Positions 54,517 to 63,966 of a stretch of DNA of 64,000 bases are shown piece by piece (the first letter of the stretch is position 1; every line of letters begins with the position of its first letter). The notes below the pieces were generated by a model. The model saw only the letters and a list, made by a program, of their open reading frames with translations. It did not search any database and was not told where the DNA came from. The stretch lies in assembly GCF_001552475.1 (NCBI RefSeq), contig NZ_BCRG01000007.1, positions 62,001-126,000 on the forward strand. Reading direction: 5' to 3'. The DNA comes from Microbacterium oleivorans NBRC 103075 (lineage in GTDB: Bacteria; Actinomycetota; Actinomycetes; Actinomycetales; Microbacteriaceae). The position numbers and the translations under genes are program-made.

Positions 54517-54699
54517 CCTACACAACGGGTGTCGTAGAGACGTCGTCCACCGAAGAGCTCGTTCCTGCCTCGATGTCGGAACCCCCTCCTAGCGTGGGAC
54601 ACGTCAGATGACACCCACGCCCTGTCGCAGCATCCGATCCATCGGTGACGAGCGCGACAGCCTACGGGCGACGGAACCGCGAGCACCAAGGAGCACGAC

Positions 54700-55752
54700 A
54701 TGCCATCAGTTGCCGACCGCGAGAAGGCCCTCGAATCGGCCCTCGCCCAGATCGATCGCCAGTTCGGCAAGGGATCGATCATGCGACTCGGGAGCGACGA
54801 GCGCGCACCGGTCGAGGTCATTCCGACCGGGTCCATCGCCCTCGACGTCGCGCTCGGTATCGGCGGTCTGCCCCGCGGCCGCGTCGTCGAGATCTACGGT
54901 CCGGAGTCCTCGGGTAAGACGACCTTGACGCTCCACGCCATCGCCAACGCCCAGCGCGCCGGTGGCATCGCCGCCTTCATCGACGCAGAGCACGCGCTCG
55001 ATCCGAATTACGCCGAGAAGCTCGGCGTCGACATCGACGCGCTCCTCGTCTCCCAGCCCGACACGGGCGAGCAGGCGCTCGAGATCGCGGACATGCTGAT
55101 CCGCTCCGGTGCGATCGACCTCGTCGTGATCGACTCCGTCGCGGCACTCGTGCCCGAAGCCGAGATCAAGGGTGAGATGGGTGACTCTCACGTGGGTCTC
55201 CAGGCCCGACTGATGTCTCAGGCTCTCCGCAAGATCACCGGTGGTCTGAGCCAGACCAAGACCACTGCGATCTTCATCAACCAGCTGCGCGAGAAGATCG
55301 GCGTTTTCTTCGGTTCGCCCGAGACGACCGCCGGTGGTAAGGCGCTCAAGTTCTACGCGTCGGTGCGGCTCGACATCCGCCGCATCGAGACACTCAAGGA
55401 CGGATCCGACGCCGTCGGTAACCGCACGCGCGTGAAGGTCGTCAAGAACAAGATGGCCCCGCCGTTCAAGCAGGCCGAGTTCGACATCCTCTACGGTGTT
55501 GGCATCTCTCGAGAGGGCAGCCTCATCGACTTCGGTGTCGAGCACGGCATCGTCAAGAAGTCCGGTGCGTGGTACACGTATGAAGGTGAGCAGCTCGGTC
55601 AGGGCAAGGAGAACTCGCGCAACTTCCTGTTGAAGAACACCGACGTCGCGGCAGAGATCGAGAACAAGATCAAGCAGAAGCTCGGGATCGGTCAGCCGAA
55701 GGTCGAGGCTGTCGCCGCGCCCGACGAGCTGACGGCTCGCCGCCCGGCCTGA
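54700..55752 (+). CDS. recA: Recombinase RecA
   Basis: A 350-residue recombinase that pairs homologous DNA and triggers LexA self-cleavage. Walker A is [16 protein letters not shown] (about residues 65-80), Walker [13 protein letters not shown], and the DNA-binding loops [21 protein letters not shown] and [36 protein letters not shown] are complete. No intein is present. AAGGAG precedes the ATG. A LexA box lies upstream and recX follows two bases downstream. Confidence 0.98.
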   Translation: MPSVADREKALESALAQIDRQFGKGSIMRLGSDERAPVEVIPTGSIALDVALGIGGLPRGRVVEIYGPESSGKTTLTLHAIANAQRAGGIAAFIDAEHALDPNYAEKLGVDIDALLVSQPDTGEQALEIADMLIRSGAIDLVVIDSVAALVPEAEIKGEMGDSHVGLQARLMSQALRKITGGLSQTKTTAIFINQLREKIGVFFGSPETTAGGKALKFYASVRLDIRRIETLKDGSDAVGNRTRVKVVKNKMAPPFKQAEFDILYGVGISREGSLIDFGVEHGIVKKSGAWYTYEGEQLGQGKENSRNFLLKNTDVAAEIENKIKQKLGIGQPKVEAVAAPDELTARRPA

Positions 55753-55754
55753 TC

Positions 55755-56474
55755 ATGACGGAGTCGACCGGGGGCGAGCGGGACTCGCTCGCCCCCGTCA
55801 TCCCCCTGTTCGGGAGCCGCGCGGATCGCACTCCGACCCCGTCGCAGACGGGTGACAGCGACGGGGCCGCGACCTGGCACGCGACGTGGATCGCGGATCG
55901 TGCCGCGTCCGACCGCTCGGCTGCTCGCGCGGCTCATCCCGCAACCGGCACCGTCCCCGTTGTCGCACCCGCGGGTGAAGACGACGCCGCTGCAGTGGCG
56001 GAGCGGGTGCTTCTTCGCAAACTCCGGACCCGGTCGCTCTCGATTCGAGAGGCTCGCTCGGTTCTCCGGGAGCATGAGCTCGAGGAGAGCGAGATCGAGG
56101 GAATCGTCGATCGGTTCCTGTCGCTCGGGTATCTCGACGACGCCGCCCTCGCGGAGCAGCTGATCGATAAGGCGACCTCGCGCAAGGCGCAGGGTCGCAT
56201 GGCGATCGCGCAGGGGCTGTCGCAACGTGGCATCCCTCGCGAGGTCATCGACGAGGCGCTCGATCAGCTTCCCGATGACGAGGCCGAACGGGCGCTCGAA
56301 TTCGCACGGTCCAAGGCGCGGGGGCTCGAGGGTCTCGACCGGGACACGGCGCTGCGACGCCTGGCGGGTCAGCTCGCGCGGCGTGGTTACGGCTCGGTTG
56401 CGCTCTCGGTCGCCCGTCAGGCTCTGGATGAGTTCGCCGCGCCCCCGCGGCGGGGAGTTCGCTTCGAACCCTGA
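55755..56474 (+). CDS. recX: RecA-regulating protein RecX
   Basis: A 239-residue protein; the C-terminal 150 residues are three RecX three-helix repeats (LLRKLRTRSLSIREARSVLREHELEESEIEGIVDRFLSLGYLDDAALAEQLID; QGRMAIAQGLSQRGIPREVIDEAL; LRRLAGQLARRGYGSVALSVARQAL). The first 75 residues are a non-conserved, Ser/Asp/Ala-rich extension. RecX limits RecA filament growth. It begins two bases after the recA stop codon and is co-transcribed. Confidence 0.93.
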   Translation: MTESTGGERDSLAPVIPLFGSRADRTPTPSQTGDSDGAATWHATWIADRAASDRSAARAAHPATGTVPVVAPAGEDDAAAVAERVLLRKLRTRSLSIREARSVLREHELEESEIEGIVDRFLSLGYLDDAALAEQLIDKATSRKAQGRMAIAQGLSQRGIPREVIDEALDQLPDDEAERALEFARSKARGLEGLDRDTALRRLAGQLARRGYGSVALSVARQALDEFAAPPRRGVRFEP

Positions 56475-56539
56475 GCACGGCAGCGCGGGGTCTGACACAC
56501 TCGGGCTACGCGCGTCCGGCGCGAGGGGGAAGGGCGCAC

Positions 56540-57460
56540 GTGGCGATCGAGGTCGAGGGTCTGGTCAAGTCGTACAAGTCGGTGACCGCTGTGGACGGCA
56601 TCACTTTTTCGGTGCCGGACGGTCAGCTGTTCGCATTTCTGGGAGCGAACGGTGCAGGGAAATCGACGACGATCGGGTGCCTGACGACTCTGCTCCGCGC
56701 AGACAGTGGCGTCGTGCGCGTGGCCGGCCACGACGTGCGGAGCGACAGCGAGAGCGTGCGGGCGAACATCGGGGTGGTGTTCCAACGCTCGCTGCTCGAT
56801 GACGGGCTGACGGTCCGAGAGAACCTGGCTCTTCGCGCCACACTGTCGCGCATCGATCGTCGGCGCTTCGCTTCGCGGCTCGCGGAACTGTCGCAGCTCA
56901 TCGAGTTGGATGACTTCCTGGACCGCGCGTACGGCCGGCTGTCCGGCGGACAGCGCAGACGCGCGGACATCGCACGGGCCCTCATGCACGAGCCATCGAT
57001 CCTCTTCCTCGATGAGCCGACCGCGGGGCTCGATCCCGCGAGTCGGGTCGCCGTCTGGGCGGCGATCGACCGGCTGCGGTCCGAACGCGGCCTCACGGTT
57101 TTTCTCACAACCCATTACATGGCGGAGACGGAAGAGGCCGACCAGGTGACGATCATCGACTCCGGGCGAGTCGTCGCCACCGGCACCCCGACCGAGCTCC
57201 GCGCGCGACACAGTCGCAGCATCCTCACCGTGACGACGCGTGATCCCGAGGCCCTGGCTGCACTCGCGGGTCGGGAAGGCCTCGCCGTCGGGCGTGAAGG
57301 CAGCATCCTCACGGTGGAGGTCCCGGATGCGCTCCCTGCGCGCCGCCTCCTGGCGGCTCATGGCGACGACGTCGTCGACTTCGAATTCCGACACGGCCGC
57401 ATGGACGATGTCTTCCTGGCGCTCACGGGCCGCAGCGACGTCGTGGAGCACGTCGCGTGA
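56540..57460 (+). CDS. ABC transporter ATP-binding protein (DrrA/CcmA-like exporter)
   Basis: A 306-residue ATPase. Walker A is FLGANGAGKSTTIGC, the signature LSGGQRRRADIARALM, Walker B ILFLDEPTAGLDP, and the switch His is in FLTTHYMAETEEADQ. The C-terminal 80 residues form the small extra domain seen in ABC-2 exporters such as DrrA. A GGGGGAAGG site precedes the GTG start. It overlaps its permease gene by four bases, forming a two-gene exporter for an unknown drug or lipid. Confidence 0.92.
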   Translation: MAIEVEGLVKSYKSVTAVDGITFSVPDGQLFAFLGANGAGKSTTIGCLTTLLRADSGVVRVAGHDVRSDSESVRANIGVVFQRSLLDDGLTVRENLALRATLSRIDRRRFASRLAELSQLIELDDFLDRAYGRLSGGQRRRADIARALMHEPSILFLDEPTAGLDPASRVAVWAAIDRLRSERGLTVFLTTHYMAETEEADQVTIIDSGRVVATGTPTELRARHSRSILTVTTRDPEALAALAGREGLAVGREGSILTVEVPDALPARRLLAAHGDDVVDFEFRHGRMDDVFLALTGRSDVVEHVA

Positions 57461-58335
57461 GGGTCGTCGGGGCCATCGTCCGCCGTAATCTGACGCTGTT
57501 CTTCCGCGATCGGATGAACGTCTTCTTTTCGCTCCTGAGCGGCCTCATCCTCTTCGTCCTCTACACACTCTTCCTCTCTCGCCTGCAGGTGGACGGGCTT
57601 GGCCAGACGCTGCCGAGAGCGTCGCGCGAGGATATCGAGGCGTTCGTGGACAGCTGGATGCTGTCCGGCATCGTCCTGCTCACAACGGTGACCTCGGGGA
57701 TGGGAGCCGTGTCCGTCTTCGTCGACGATCGCGCCACCGGCCGGTTCGCCGACTTCCTCGTGGCGCCGATCCGGCGGTCGCAATTGGTGCTCGGCTACCT
57801 CCTGTCTTCGGTGACCGTCTCGATCATCATGTCGGGCGTCATCTTCTTCCTGACCGTGCTCCAACTCGGCCTCGCCCGCGGCACGTGGCTCAGCCCCGTT
57901 CAGATCCTGGCTGCGATCGGCGCCACTGTGCTCTGCTGCGTCGCCTTCACCGCGCTCGGCGCGTTCGGCGCCTCCTTCCTCAAGACGACGGGCGCGTACT
58001 CTGCGTTCTCCACCGTCGTCGGAACGGTTCTCGGGTTCATCGCAGGCTCCTACATCCCCGTCGGCTCGCTCCCCGAAGGAGTCGCTTCGACGATCAACGC
58101 GTTCCCCTTCGCGCAGGGCGCGATGCTGCTGCGCCTGCCCTTCACCGAAGACACCCTCGCCGCCCTCGCCGGTGGTGACAGCGAGGCGGTCACGGACCTC
58201 CGAGAGTTCTACGGGGTCGACCTCTTCGTCGGGTCCACTGCCGTACCGGTGTGGGTGGCAGTCTCCGTCCTGGCCGCCGTCGCGGTGGTCTTCAGCGCGA
58301 TCTCGGCTGCCCGCATCCGCTCGCTTCTGCGCTGA
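57457..58335 (+). CDS. ABC-2 type transporter permease
   Basis: A 292-residue membrane protein with six predicted helices and the ABC-2 layout: an N-terminal helix (NVFFSLLSGLILFVLYTLFL), a long external loop, and a hydrophobic block of five helices (LGYLLSSVTVSIIMSGVIFFLTVLQLGL; ILAAIGATVLCCVAFTALGAFGASFL; AFSTVVGTVLGFIAGSYIPVGSLPEGV). The GTG start overlaps the ATPase stop codon (GTGA). The last helix is at VAVSVLAAVAVVFSAISAARI. Confidence 0.9.
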   Translation: MRVVGAIVRRNLTLFFRDRMNVFFSLLSGLILFVLYTLFLSRLQVDGLGQTLPRASREDIEAFVDSWMLSGIVLLTTVTSGMGAVSVFVDDRATGRFADFLVAPIRRSQLVLGYLLSSVTVSIIMSGVIFFLTVLQLGLARGTWLSPVQILAAIGATVLCCVAFTALGAFGASFLKTTGAYSAFSTVVGTVLGFIAGSYIPVGSLPEGVASTINAFPFAQGAMLLRLPFTEDTLAALAGGDSEAVTDLREFYGVDLFVGSTAVPVWVAVSVLAAVAVVFSAISAARIRSLLR

Positions 58336-58381
58336 GCGAGCGAACGGTTTCGCGTGAGGCGGCTCGTAGAATGGCCTGATC

Positions 58382-59938
58382 ATGACCAGCCCTTCCGCTG
58401 CCCCCACCCTCATCGCCCCGTCCACCGCGGCCGTCGCCGCTGACGGTCGCTCACGCACCTACGAGGTGCGGACGTTCGGGTGCCAGATGAACGTCCACGA
58501 CTCCGAGCGGCTCTCCGGATCGCTCGAATCGGCCGGCTACGTCCGCGCCGATGCCGGGACGGACGCCGATGTCGTGGTCATCAACACGTGCGCCGTGCGC
58601 GACAACGCCGCAGGCAAGCTGTACGGCACCCTCGGGCACCTGAAGAGCCGCAAGGACAAGCACGACGGCATGCAGATCGCCGTCGGCGGATGCCTCGCGC
58701 AGATGGACAAGGATGCCGTCCAGCAGAAGGCCCCCTGGGTCGACGTGGTGTTCGGCACCCACAACATGGGTTCGCTGCCGAGCCTCCTCGAGCGCGCGCG
58801 CCACAACGGCGACGCCGAGCTCGAGATCCTCGAGTCACTCGAGGTGTTCCCTTCGACGCTGCCGACGAAACGCGATTCGGCCCACAGCGGCTGGGTGTCC
58901 ATTTCGGTCGGCTGCAACAACACCTGCACGTTCTGCATCGTTCCGAGCCTCCGCGGCAAGGAGAAGGACCGCCGCCCCGGTGACATCCTGAACGAGATCC
59001 GCCTCCTCGTCGACGACGGCGCCATCGAGGTCACCCTCCTCGGCCAGAACGTGAACAGCTACGGTGTCGAGTTCGGCGACCGCCAGGCGTTCAGCAAGCT
59101 GCTCCGCGCGGCGGGGGAGATCCCCGGTCTCGAGCGTGTGCGCTTCACGAGCCCGCATCCGGCAGCGTTCACAGACGACGTCATCGACGCCATGGCCGAG
59201 ACGCCCGCCGTCATGCCGCAGCTCCACATGCCGCTGCAGTCCGGATCCGACCGCATCCTCAAAGCGATGCGTCGCTCGTACCGGAGCGAGAGGTTCCTCG
59301 GTATCCTCGACCGCGTCCGCGAGAAGATGCCGCACGCGGCGATCTCGACCGACATCATCGTGGGTTTCCCCGGCGAGACCGACGAGGACTTCGAAGACAC
59401 CATGCGCGTCGTCGAGCAGGCGCGCTTCGCCAGTGCGTTCACCTTCCAGTACTCCATCCGCGAGGGAACCCCGGCGGCGACGATGCCCGACCAGGTCCCC
59501 AAGGAGGTCGTGCAGGAACGCTACAACCGGCTCATCGCGCTGCAGGAGCGCATTTCGCTCGAAGAGAACCAGGCCCAGCTGGGCCGTACTGTCGAGGTGC
59601 TCGTCTCCACGGGCGAGGGCAAGAAGGATGCGGCGACCCGCCGTCTGACGGGCCGCGCCGAGGACAACCGCCTCGTGCACTTCGAGGTGCCCGAGGGGTC
59701 GCCCATGCCGCGTCCGGGAGATGTCGTGACGACCGTCGTGACGCACGCCGCTCCGTTCCACCTGCTCGCAGACAGCCCGGACGGCGCGCCGCTGCGCATC
59801 CGCCGTACCCGTGCGGGGGATGCCTGGGATCGCGCGCAGGCCGACTCGTGCGGCGTGCCCGCACCGGTGGGAGCCGCGGGTCCCCGCGCCGTGTCGCTCG
59901 GCCTTCCGGCGATCCGCACCGCGACGCCCGGACTCTGA
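58382..59938 (+). CDS. miaB: tRNA-2-methylthio-N6-dimethylallyladenosine synthase
   Basis: A 518-residue radical-SAM methylthiotransferase modifying A37 of tRNAs that read UNN codons. The N-terminal domain cysteines are in [14 protein letters not shown] and [15 protein letters not shown] plus VGGCLAQ; the radical-SAM cluster is [20 protein letters not shown] (about residues 174-193). A TRAM domain lies near residues 400-460 and a 50-residue Pro/Ala/Arg tail follows. TAGAAT (58367-58372) nine bases before the ATG gives a near-leaderless transcript. miaA, the preceding step in the pathway, is next. Confidence 0.96.
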   Translation: MTSPSAAPTLIAPSTAAVAADGRSRTYEVRTFGCQMNVHDSERLSGSLESAGYVRADAGTDADVVVINTCAVRDNAAGKLYGTLGHLKSRKDKHDGMQIAVGGCLAQMDKDAVQQKAPWVDVVFGTHNMGSLPSLLERARHNGDAELEILESLEVFPSTLPTKRDSAHSGWVSISVGCNNTCTFCIVPSLRGKEKDRRPGDILNEIRLLVDDGAIEVTLLGQNVNSYGVEFGDRQAFSKLLRAAGEIPGLERVRFTSPHPAAFTDDVIDAMAETPAVMPQLHMPLQSGSDRILKAMRRSYRSERFLGILDRVREKMPHAAISTDIIVGFPGETDEDFEDTMRVVEQARFASAFTFQYSIREGTPAATMPDQVPKEVVQERYNRLIALQERISLEENQAQLGRTVEVLVSTGEGKKDAATRRLTGRAEDNRLVHFEVPEGSPMPRPGDVVTTVVTHAAPFHLLADSPDGAPLRIRRTRAGDAWDRAQADSCGVPAPVGAAGPRAVSLGLPAIRTATPGL

Positions 59939-59942
59939 GCAG

Positions 59943-60872
59943 GTGGGCGCGCCGCGCCTGTGGGCGATCGTCGGGGCGACGGGCACCGGCAAGACCGCCC
60001 TGTCGTTGGACCTCGCTGAGGAGCTGATTCGTCGGGGCCGCGGTGCCGAGATCATCAATGCCGACGCGATGCAGCTGTACCGCGGCATGGACATCGGCAC
60101 CGCGAAGGTTCCGGTCGCCGAACGTCGCGGCATCCCGCACCACCTGTTCGACGAGTTCGAGGTGACCGAGGACGTCGCCGTCGCGGTGTACCAGGAGCGC
60201 GCACGGGCCGCGATCCAGGATGTCTTCGATCGGGGGAGTGACGCGATCCTCGTGGGCGGGTCCGGACTGTATGTCTCGAGCGTCGTCTTCGACTTCCGAT
60301 TCCCACCGCGCGACCCCGCCCTTCGGACGCGTCTCGAGGCTGACTTGGCCGAGCAGGGTTCGTCGGCCCTGATCGACCGAATCCGCGGAATCGACCCCGC
60401 TGCGGCCGACCGCCTCGATCCCCGCAACAGTCGTCGCGTGGTGCGGGCGCTCGAGGTCGTCCTGCAGGGAGCCGAGACGCACGGTGCTGCCCTTCCGGAC
60501 GCTCCCGTGCTGTGGCATCCCGATACCGTCCTCGTGGGTGTCCACCTCGATCGTGCGACGCTCGTCGGACGGCTCGACGAGCGCGTGCAGGGGATGTGGT
60601 GTGACGGGATCCTGGCAGAGGTCGATTCGCTCCGCTCCCATGGGCTCGAGTCGGGGCCGACCGCGCCGCGCGCTATCGGATACGCGCAGGCACTCGCGCA
60701 GCTCGCCGGACGGATGACGGAGGCCGAGGCCATCGCGGAGACCCAGGCGCTCACGCGACGATATGCGCGCCGGCAAGTCTCCTGGTTCCGTCGCTACCCC
60801 GATATCCGGTGGGTGGATGCCGGCACCCCCGCAGCCCGACTCGTCGAGGACTTCCTTGCTCCGAACGCTTGA
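59943..60872 (+). CDS. miaA: tRNA dimethylallyltransferase
   Basis: A 309-residue enzyme adding the dimethylallyl group to A37 of tRNA, the substrate for MiaB. P-loop LWAIVGATGTGKTALSLDLA is at residues 6-25, IINADAMQLYRGMDIGTAKV and ILVGGSGLYV follow, and the C-terminus has APRAIGYAQALA...ETQALTRRYARRQVSWFRRYPDIRWVD. The GTG start at 59943 is four bases after the miaB stop codon. An in-frame start further upstream would overlap miaB and is not favoured. Confidence 0.95.
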   Translation: MGAPRLWAIVGATGTGKTALSLDLAEELIRRGRGAEIINADAMQLYRGMDIGTAKVPVAERRGIPHHLFDEFEVTEDVAVAVYQERARAAIQDVFDRGSDAILVGGSGLYVSSVVFDFRFPPRDPALRTRLEADLAEQGSSALIDRIRGIDPAAADRLDPRNSRRVVRALEVVLQGAETHGAALPDAPVLWHPDTVLVGVHLDRATLVGRLDERVQGMWCDGILAEVDSLRSHGLESGPTAPRAIGYAQALAQLAGRMTEAEAIAETQALTRRYARRQVSWFRRYPDIRWVDAGTPAARLVEDFLAPNA

Positions 60873-60898
60873 CAAGCTAAAGCTAATAGCCGTAGCCT
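60869..60898 (+). promoter_or_regulatory. Promoter and possible operator of the hydrolase/TetR pair
   Basis: A consensus TTGACA (60869-60874) overlaps the miaA stop codon; TAGCCT (60893-60898) follows after 18 bp. The spacer is AT-rich for this genome and contains AGCTAA twice in tandem (60876-60887), plausible half-sites for the TetR protein encoded downstream. Confidence 0.55.
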
Positions 60899-60931
60899 TC
60901 AGCCATCGAACACGATGCTGAGGAGACGGCG

Positions 60932-61786
60932 ATGAGCGAGAAGTTGAGCGTGGCGGGCGGCGAGATCGCCTTCGATGTGGCGGGGGAGGGTCCGTTGGTG
61001 GTTCTGGCGCACGGGATGGGCGACTCGCGTCGCTCGTACCGCTTCGTGATGCCGGCGTTGGTCGCGGCGGGATACCGCGTGGCGAACGTCGACATTCGCG
61101 GCTGCGGCGAGTCGAGCTCGACGTGGGCGAGCTACGGACGCGGCGACATCGCCGGCGACCTCCTCGCCGTCATCCGTCATCTGGGAGGACCGGCGGTCAT
61201 CGTCGGCCAGTCGATCAGCGGTGGCGCCGCGACGGTCACGGCCGCGACGGCACCTCAGGATGTCGCGGGAGTCATCGAACTCGCGCCGTTCACCCGGCTC
61301 CAGCGCTTCGACGCGAGGGGCTTGCTCCGAAACTCCCACCACCGGAAGGGGATGATCCGCCTCGCCGGAATGCTCCTGCGTGGCAGCGTCTCCGCGTGGC
61401 TGAGCTATCTCGATCTCGCAATTCCCCGCAAACCCGTCGATTGGGAAGAAGAGCGGGCGAACATCTCCCGCGACCTCAGTGATCCTGCCCGGATGGCGGC
61501 CCTTCGAGCTATGGGGCGGACGACCCCCGCAGACGCGGGTGCGCAGCTGCCTCACGTCTCCGTGCCGGTGCTCATCGTCATGGGGAGCGCCGACCCCGAC
61601 TGGGCCGACCCACGCGCCGAGGGTGAAGGAGTGCTGGGGGAGCTGCCGACGGGCATCGGGGAGCTCGCGGTCATCGACGGCGCTGGGCACTACCCTCACG
61701 TCGAACGACCCGACGAGGTCGTCGACCTCGCCTTTCCGTTCCTCCGCACCGTGTTCGCAGCCCATGCGGGGTCGACGGATGCCTAG
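60932..61786 (+). CDS. Alpha/beta hydrolase
   Basis: A 284-residue alpha/beta-hydrolase fold enzyme. The oxyanion motif is LVVLAHGMGDSRRSYRF, the nucleophile elbow VIVGQSISGGAATV (Ser), the acid probably Asp in VMGSADPDWADP, and the His in IDGAGHYPHVERPDEV. The overall pattern resembles haloalkane-dehalogenase/epoxide-hydrolase-like enzymes; the substrate is unknown. GAGGAG precedes the ATG. It overlaps the TetR gene by 8 bases and shares its own promoter with it. Confidence 0.9.
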   Translation: MSEKLSVAGGEIAFDVAGEGPLVVLAHGMGDSRRSYRFVMPALVAAGYRVANVDIRGCGESSSTWASYGRGDIAGDLLAVIRHLGGPAVIVGQSISGGAATVTAATAPQDVAGVIELAPFTRLQRFDARGLLRNSHHRKGMIRLAGMLLRGSVSAWLSYLDLAIPRKPVDWEEERANISRDLSDPARMAALRAMGRTTPADAGAQLPHVSVPVLIVMGSADPDWADPRAEGEGVLGELPTGIGELAVIDGAGHYPHVERPDEVVDLAFPFLRTVFAAHAGSTDA

Positions 61787-62354
61787 GGTCGGTCTCGATA
61801 CCGCGGCCGTCACCCGTGCCGCGGCGGATTTGGTCGACGAGCAGGGGCTCGCTGCCCTGACGATGACGACCCTGGCGGAGCGGGTCGGGGTTCGACCCCC
61901 GTCTTTGTACAAGCACGTCCCGGGCGGGCTCGCCGAGCTCGTGCACCGTGTGGCCACGCTCGCGGCGGAAGATCTCGCCGACGTGTTCCGGACGACAGCG
62001 TCGGGGCAGAGAGGAGAGGCCGCCCTCACGGATGTGGCGGACGCCTTTCGGCACTACGTCCGTGTGCACCCGGGGCGCTACGCGGCGACGGCGGCAGCGG
62101 ATCCGGTGGACGATGAGGACCCGCTGAGCATCGCGCTCCGCGACAGCCTCGACGCGCTGGGCGGCGTGCTGGAGGGATATGGGTTGCCGCAGGAAGACCA
62201 TGTGCATGCGCTCCGGATGCTGCGGAGCCTGCTCCACGGCTTCGCCGTCCTGGAGGCGTCGGGCGGGTTCCGCATGGGGGTCGCCGTCGAGGAGAGCGTT
62301 GCGTGGTCGCTGCGCCTCATGGACGCGGGGCTCCGCACGGGAGGCCGCGCCTAG
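61779..62354 (+). CDS. TetR/AcrR-family regulator with WHG-type C-terminal domain
   Basis: A 191-residue regulator. The N-terminal DNA-binding domain is LDTAAVTRAAADLVDEQGLAALTMTTLAERVGVRPPSLYKHVPGGLAELVHRV, with the recognition helix around RPPSLYKHV. The C-terminal domain (VADAFRHYVRVHPGRYAATAAA ... LRMLRSLLHGFAVLEASGGFRMGVAVEESVAWSLRLMDAGL) is the WHG/TetR_C_13-like ligand domain. It is translationally coupled to the hydrolase and probably represses the shared promoter at 60869. Confidence 0.9.
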   Translation: MPRVGLDTAAVTRAAADLVDEQGLAALTMTTLAERVGVRPPSLYKHVPGGLAELVHRVATLAAEDLADVFRTTASGQRGEAALTDVADAFRHYVRVHPGRYAATAAADPVDDEDPLSIALRDSLDALGGVLEGYGLPQEDHVHALRMLRSLLHGFAVLEASGGFRMGVAVEESVAWSLRLMDAGLRTGGRA

Positions 62355-62363
62355 ACTGGGCGG

Positions 62364-63230
62364 GTGTCGACGATCGCATTCACCAAGGGTCACGGAACCG
62401 GCAACGACTTCGTCATCATCGCCGACCCCGACGGCTCGCTTCACCTCACCGGTGAGCAGATCGCGGCGCTCACCGACCGTCGATTCGGGATCGGCGGTGA
62501 CGGACTGCTGCGCGTCGTCCGCTCCGCTGCCATCGACGCGGGAACTGCAACGCCAGACGCCGAGTGGTTCATGGATTACCGCAACGCCGACGGCTCGATC
62601 GCGGAGATGTGCGGCAACGGCGTCCGCGTCTTCGTGAAGTACCTCCTCAGTGCGGGATACGCCACGCTCGGCTCGGGTGACACGCTCCGGATCGGGACTC
62701 GCGCGGGAACGAAGACCGTGACGCTCTCCGAAAACGGCTTCGAGGTCGACCTCGGCCTCTGGCGGTCGACGTCCGACGAAGTGTTGGTCCGGGCCCACGG
62801 GCTGAAGGTCGCCCGTCCAGGTCTCGGCATCGACGTGGGCAACCCGCACGTCGTCGTCGCGCTGTCGAGCGAGGCGGAACTCGACGGCCTCGACCTGATG
62901 GTCCAGCCGATACTCGATCCCGTGCCTGCTGACGGCGCGAACGTCGAGTTCGTCGTCCCGGCTGAACCGTTGATCACCGACGGTGTCGGTGCGATCCGGA
63001 TGCGGGTCTTCGAACGCGGCGTGGGCGAGACCCTCTCGTGCGGGACCGGGGTCGCGGCATCCGCTCTCGCCGTCCGCCACTGGGCAGGCGCCGGCGCTCC
63101 CGACCGCTGGACCGTCGACGTCCCCGGCGGCCGTCTCGGCGTTCGGGTCGTGCGAACCGACGCGGGGGAGCGGGTTCTGCTGTCCGGGCCCGCGTCACTC
63201 GTCTTCTCGGGCGAGATCGCCCTCGCCTGA
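62364..63230 (+). CDS. dapF: Diaminopimelate epimerase
   Basis: A 288-residue cofactor-independent racemase converting LL- to meso-diaminopimelate for lysine and peptidoglycan. It starts [23 protein letters not shown]; the two catalytic cysteines are in [18 protein letters not shown] (about residue 83) and [18 protein letters not shown] (about 225). The GTG start lies six bases after TAGACT. It follows miaB-miaA and precedes, on the other strand, a methyltransferase gene. Confidence 0.95.
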   Translation: MSTIAFTKGHGTGNDFVIIADPDGSLHLTGEQIAALTDRRFGIGGDGLLRVVRSAAIDAGTATPDAEWFMDYRNADGSIAEMCGNGVRVFVKYLLSAGYATLGSGDTLRIGTRAGTKTVTLSENGFEVDLGLWRSTSDEVLVRAHGLKVARPGLGIDVGNPHVVVALSSEAELDGLDLMVQPILDPVPADGANVEFVVPAEPLITDGVGAIRMRVFERGVGETLSCGTGVAASALAVRHWAGAGAPDRWTVDVPGGRLGVRVVRTDAGERVLLSGPASLVFSGEIALA

Positions 63231-63246
63231 CTCGCGCCGAGGGGCG

Positions 63247-63888
63247 TCAGGGAAGCGTGATCGTCCCCGTCTCGGTCGAGCCGTGGCGACGCACCTTCAG
63301 CACGCGGAAGCCTCGTCCCGTCGCCGCGCGGGTCACCGAGTACCCGCGATCGAGGGATGCCGCGAGCCATCGCTGCAGCGAATCCGAGCCCAGGTTCCGC
63401 TGCACGACGAGCCACGCATCGCTGCGTTCGGCGAGCCGCGGAATCCACGTCTCCAACATCCCGTGCAGCACGTCCTTACCCACACGGATGGGAGGGTTCG
63501 ACCGGATCGTGCGGAAGGTCACGTCGCTCGGAACATCCTCGGGCTGAACGGCGTTGACGTTATCGAGGCCGAGTTCCTCCGCGTTCCGACGCACGAGGTC
63601 CAGAGCCCGCTCGTTGACGTCGACGGCCCAGATGGTCGCCCGCGGAGCGTCGATGGCCAAGGAGAGCGCGATGGGGCCCCAGCCGCATCCGAGATCCAGC
63701 AGGTGTCCGCCCGCCGGCGGAGGAGGAGTGTTGGACAGGAGCACGGCAGTCCCGCCGTCGACGTGCTCGGGACTGAAGACCCCGCCCGCCGTGGTCACCT
63801 CGACATCGCGACCGGCGAGGGACACACGGATGCGGCGGAGGTTCTCAGAGCTGGACGGGGACGCGCTGAAGTAATGGTCGCTCCCCAT
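63247..63888 (-). CDS. Class I SAM-dependent methyltransferase, RsmC/RlmG-like
   Basis: A 213-residue methyltransferase of the MTS family. HYFSASPSSSENLRRI and GGVFSPEHVDGGTAVLL open it, the SAM loop is LLDLGCGWGPIALSLAIDAP, and RSNPPIRVGKD is the N6/N2-amino-methyltransferase NPPI motif. It probably methylates guanine N2 in rRNA as RsmC does, but lacks the N-terminal duplicated domain. The ATG lies six bases after TACGCT. Confidence 0.9.
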   Translation of the reverse strand: MGSDHYFSASPSSSENLRRIRVSLAGRDVEVTTAGGVFSPEHVDGGTAVLLSNTPPPPAGGHLLDLGCGWGPIALSLAIDAPRATIWAVDVNERALDLVRRNAEELGLDNVNAVQPEDVPSDVTFRTIRSNPPIRVGKDVLHGMLETWIPRLAERSDAWLVVQRNLGSDSLQRWLAASLDRGYSVTRAATGRGFRVLKVRRHGSTETGTITLP

Positions 63889-63927
63889 GCGACGAGCGTA
63901 GCGGAGGCGGTGGAAGCCGCGGGAAGC

Positions 63928-63966
63928 TAGAGTGCACGGATGGCCGAGAGGCCGCGAAAGGAACAC
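63928..63966 (+). promoter_or_regulatory. Start region with two competing translation starts for the last gene
   Basis: TAGAGT (63928-63933) is followed by six bases and an ATG at 63940, the leaderless layout. In the same frame 27 bases on, AAAGGA precedes an ATG at 63967. The first would give the N-terminus MAERPRKEHMTDTTTPAATD, the second MTDTTTPAATD. Confidence 0.5.
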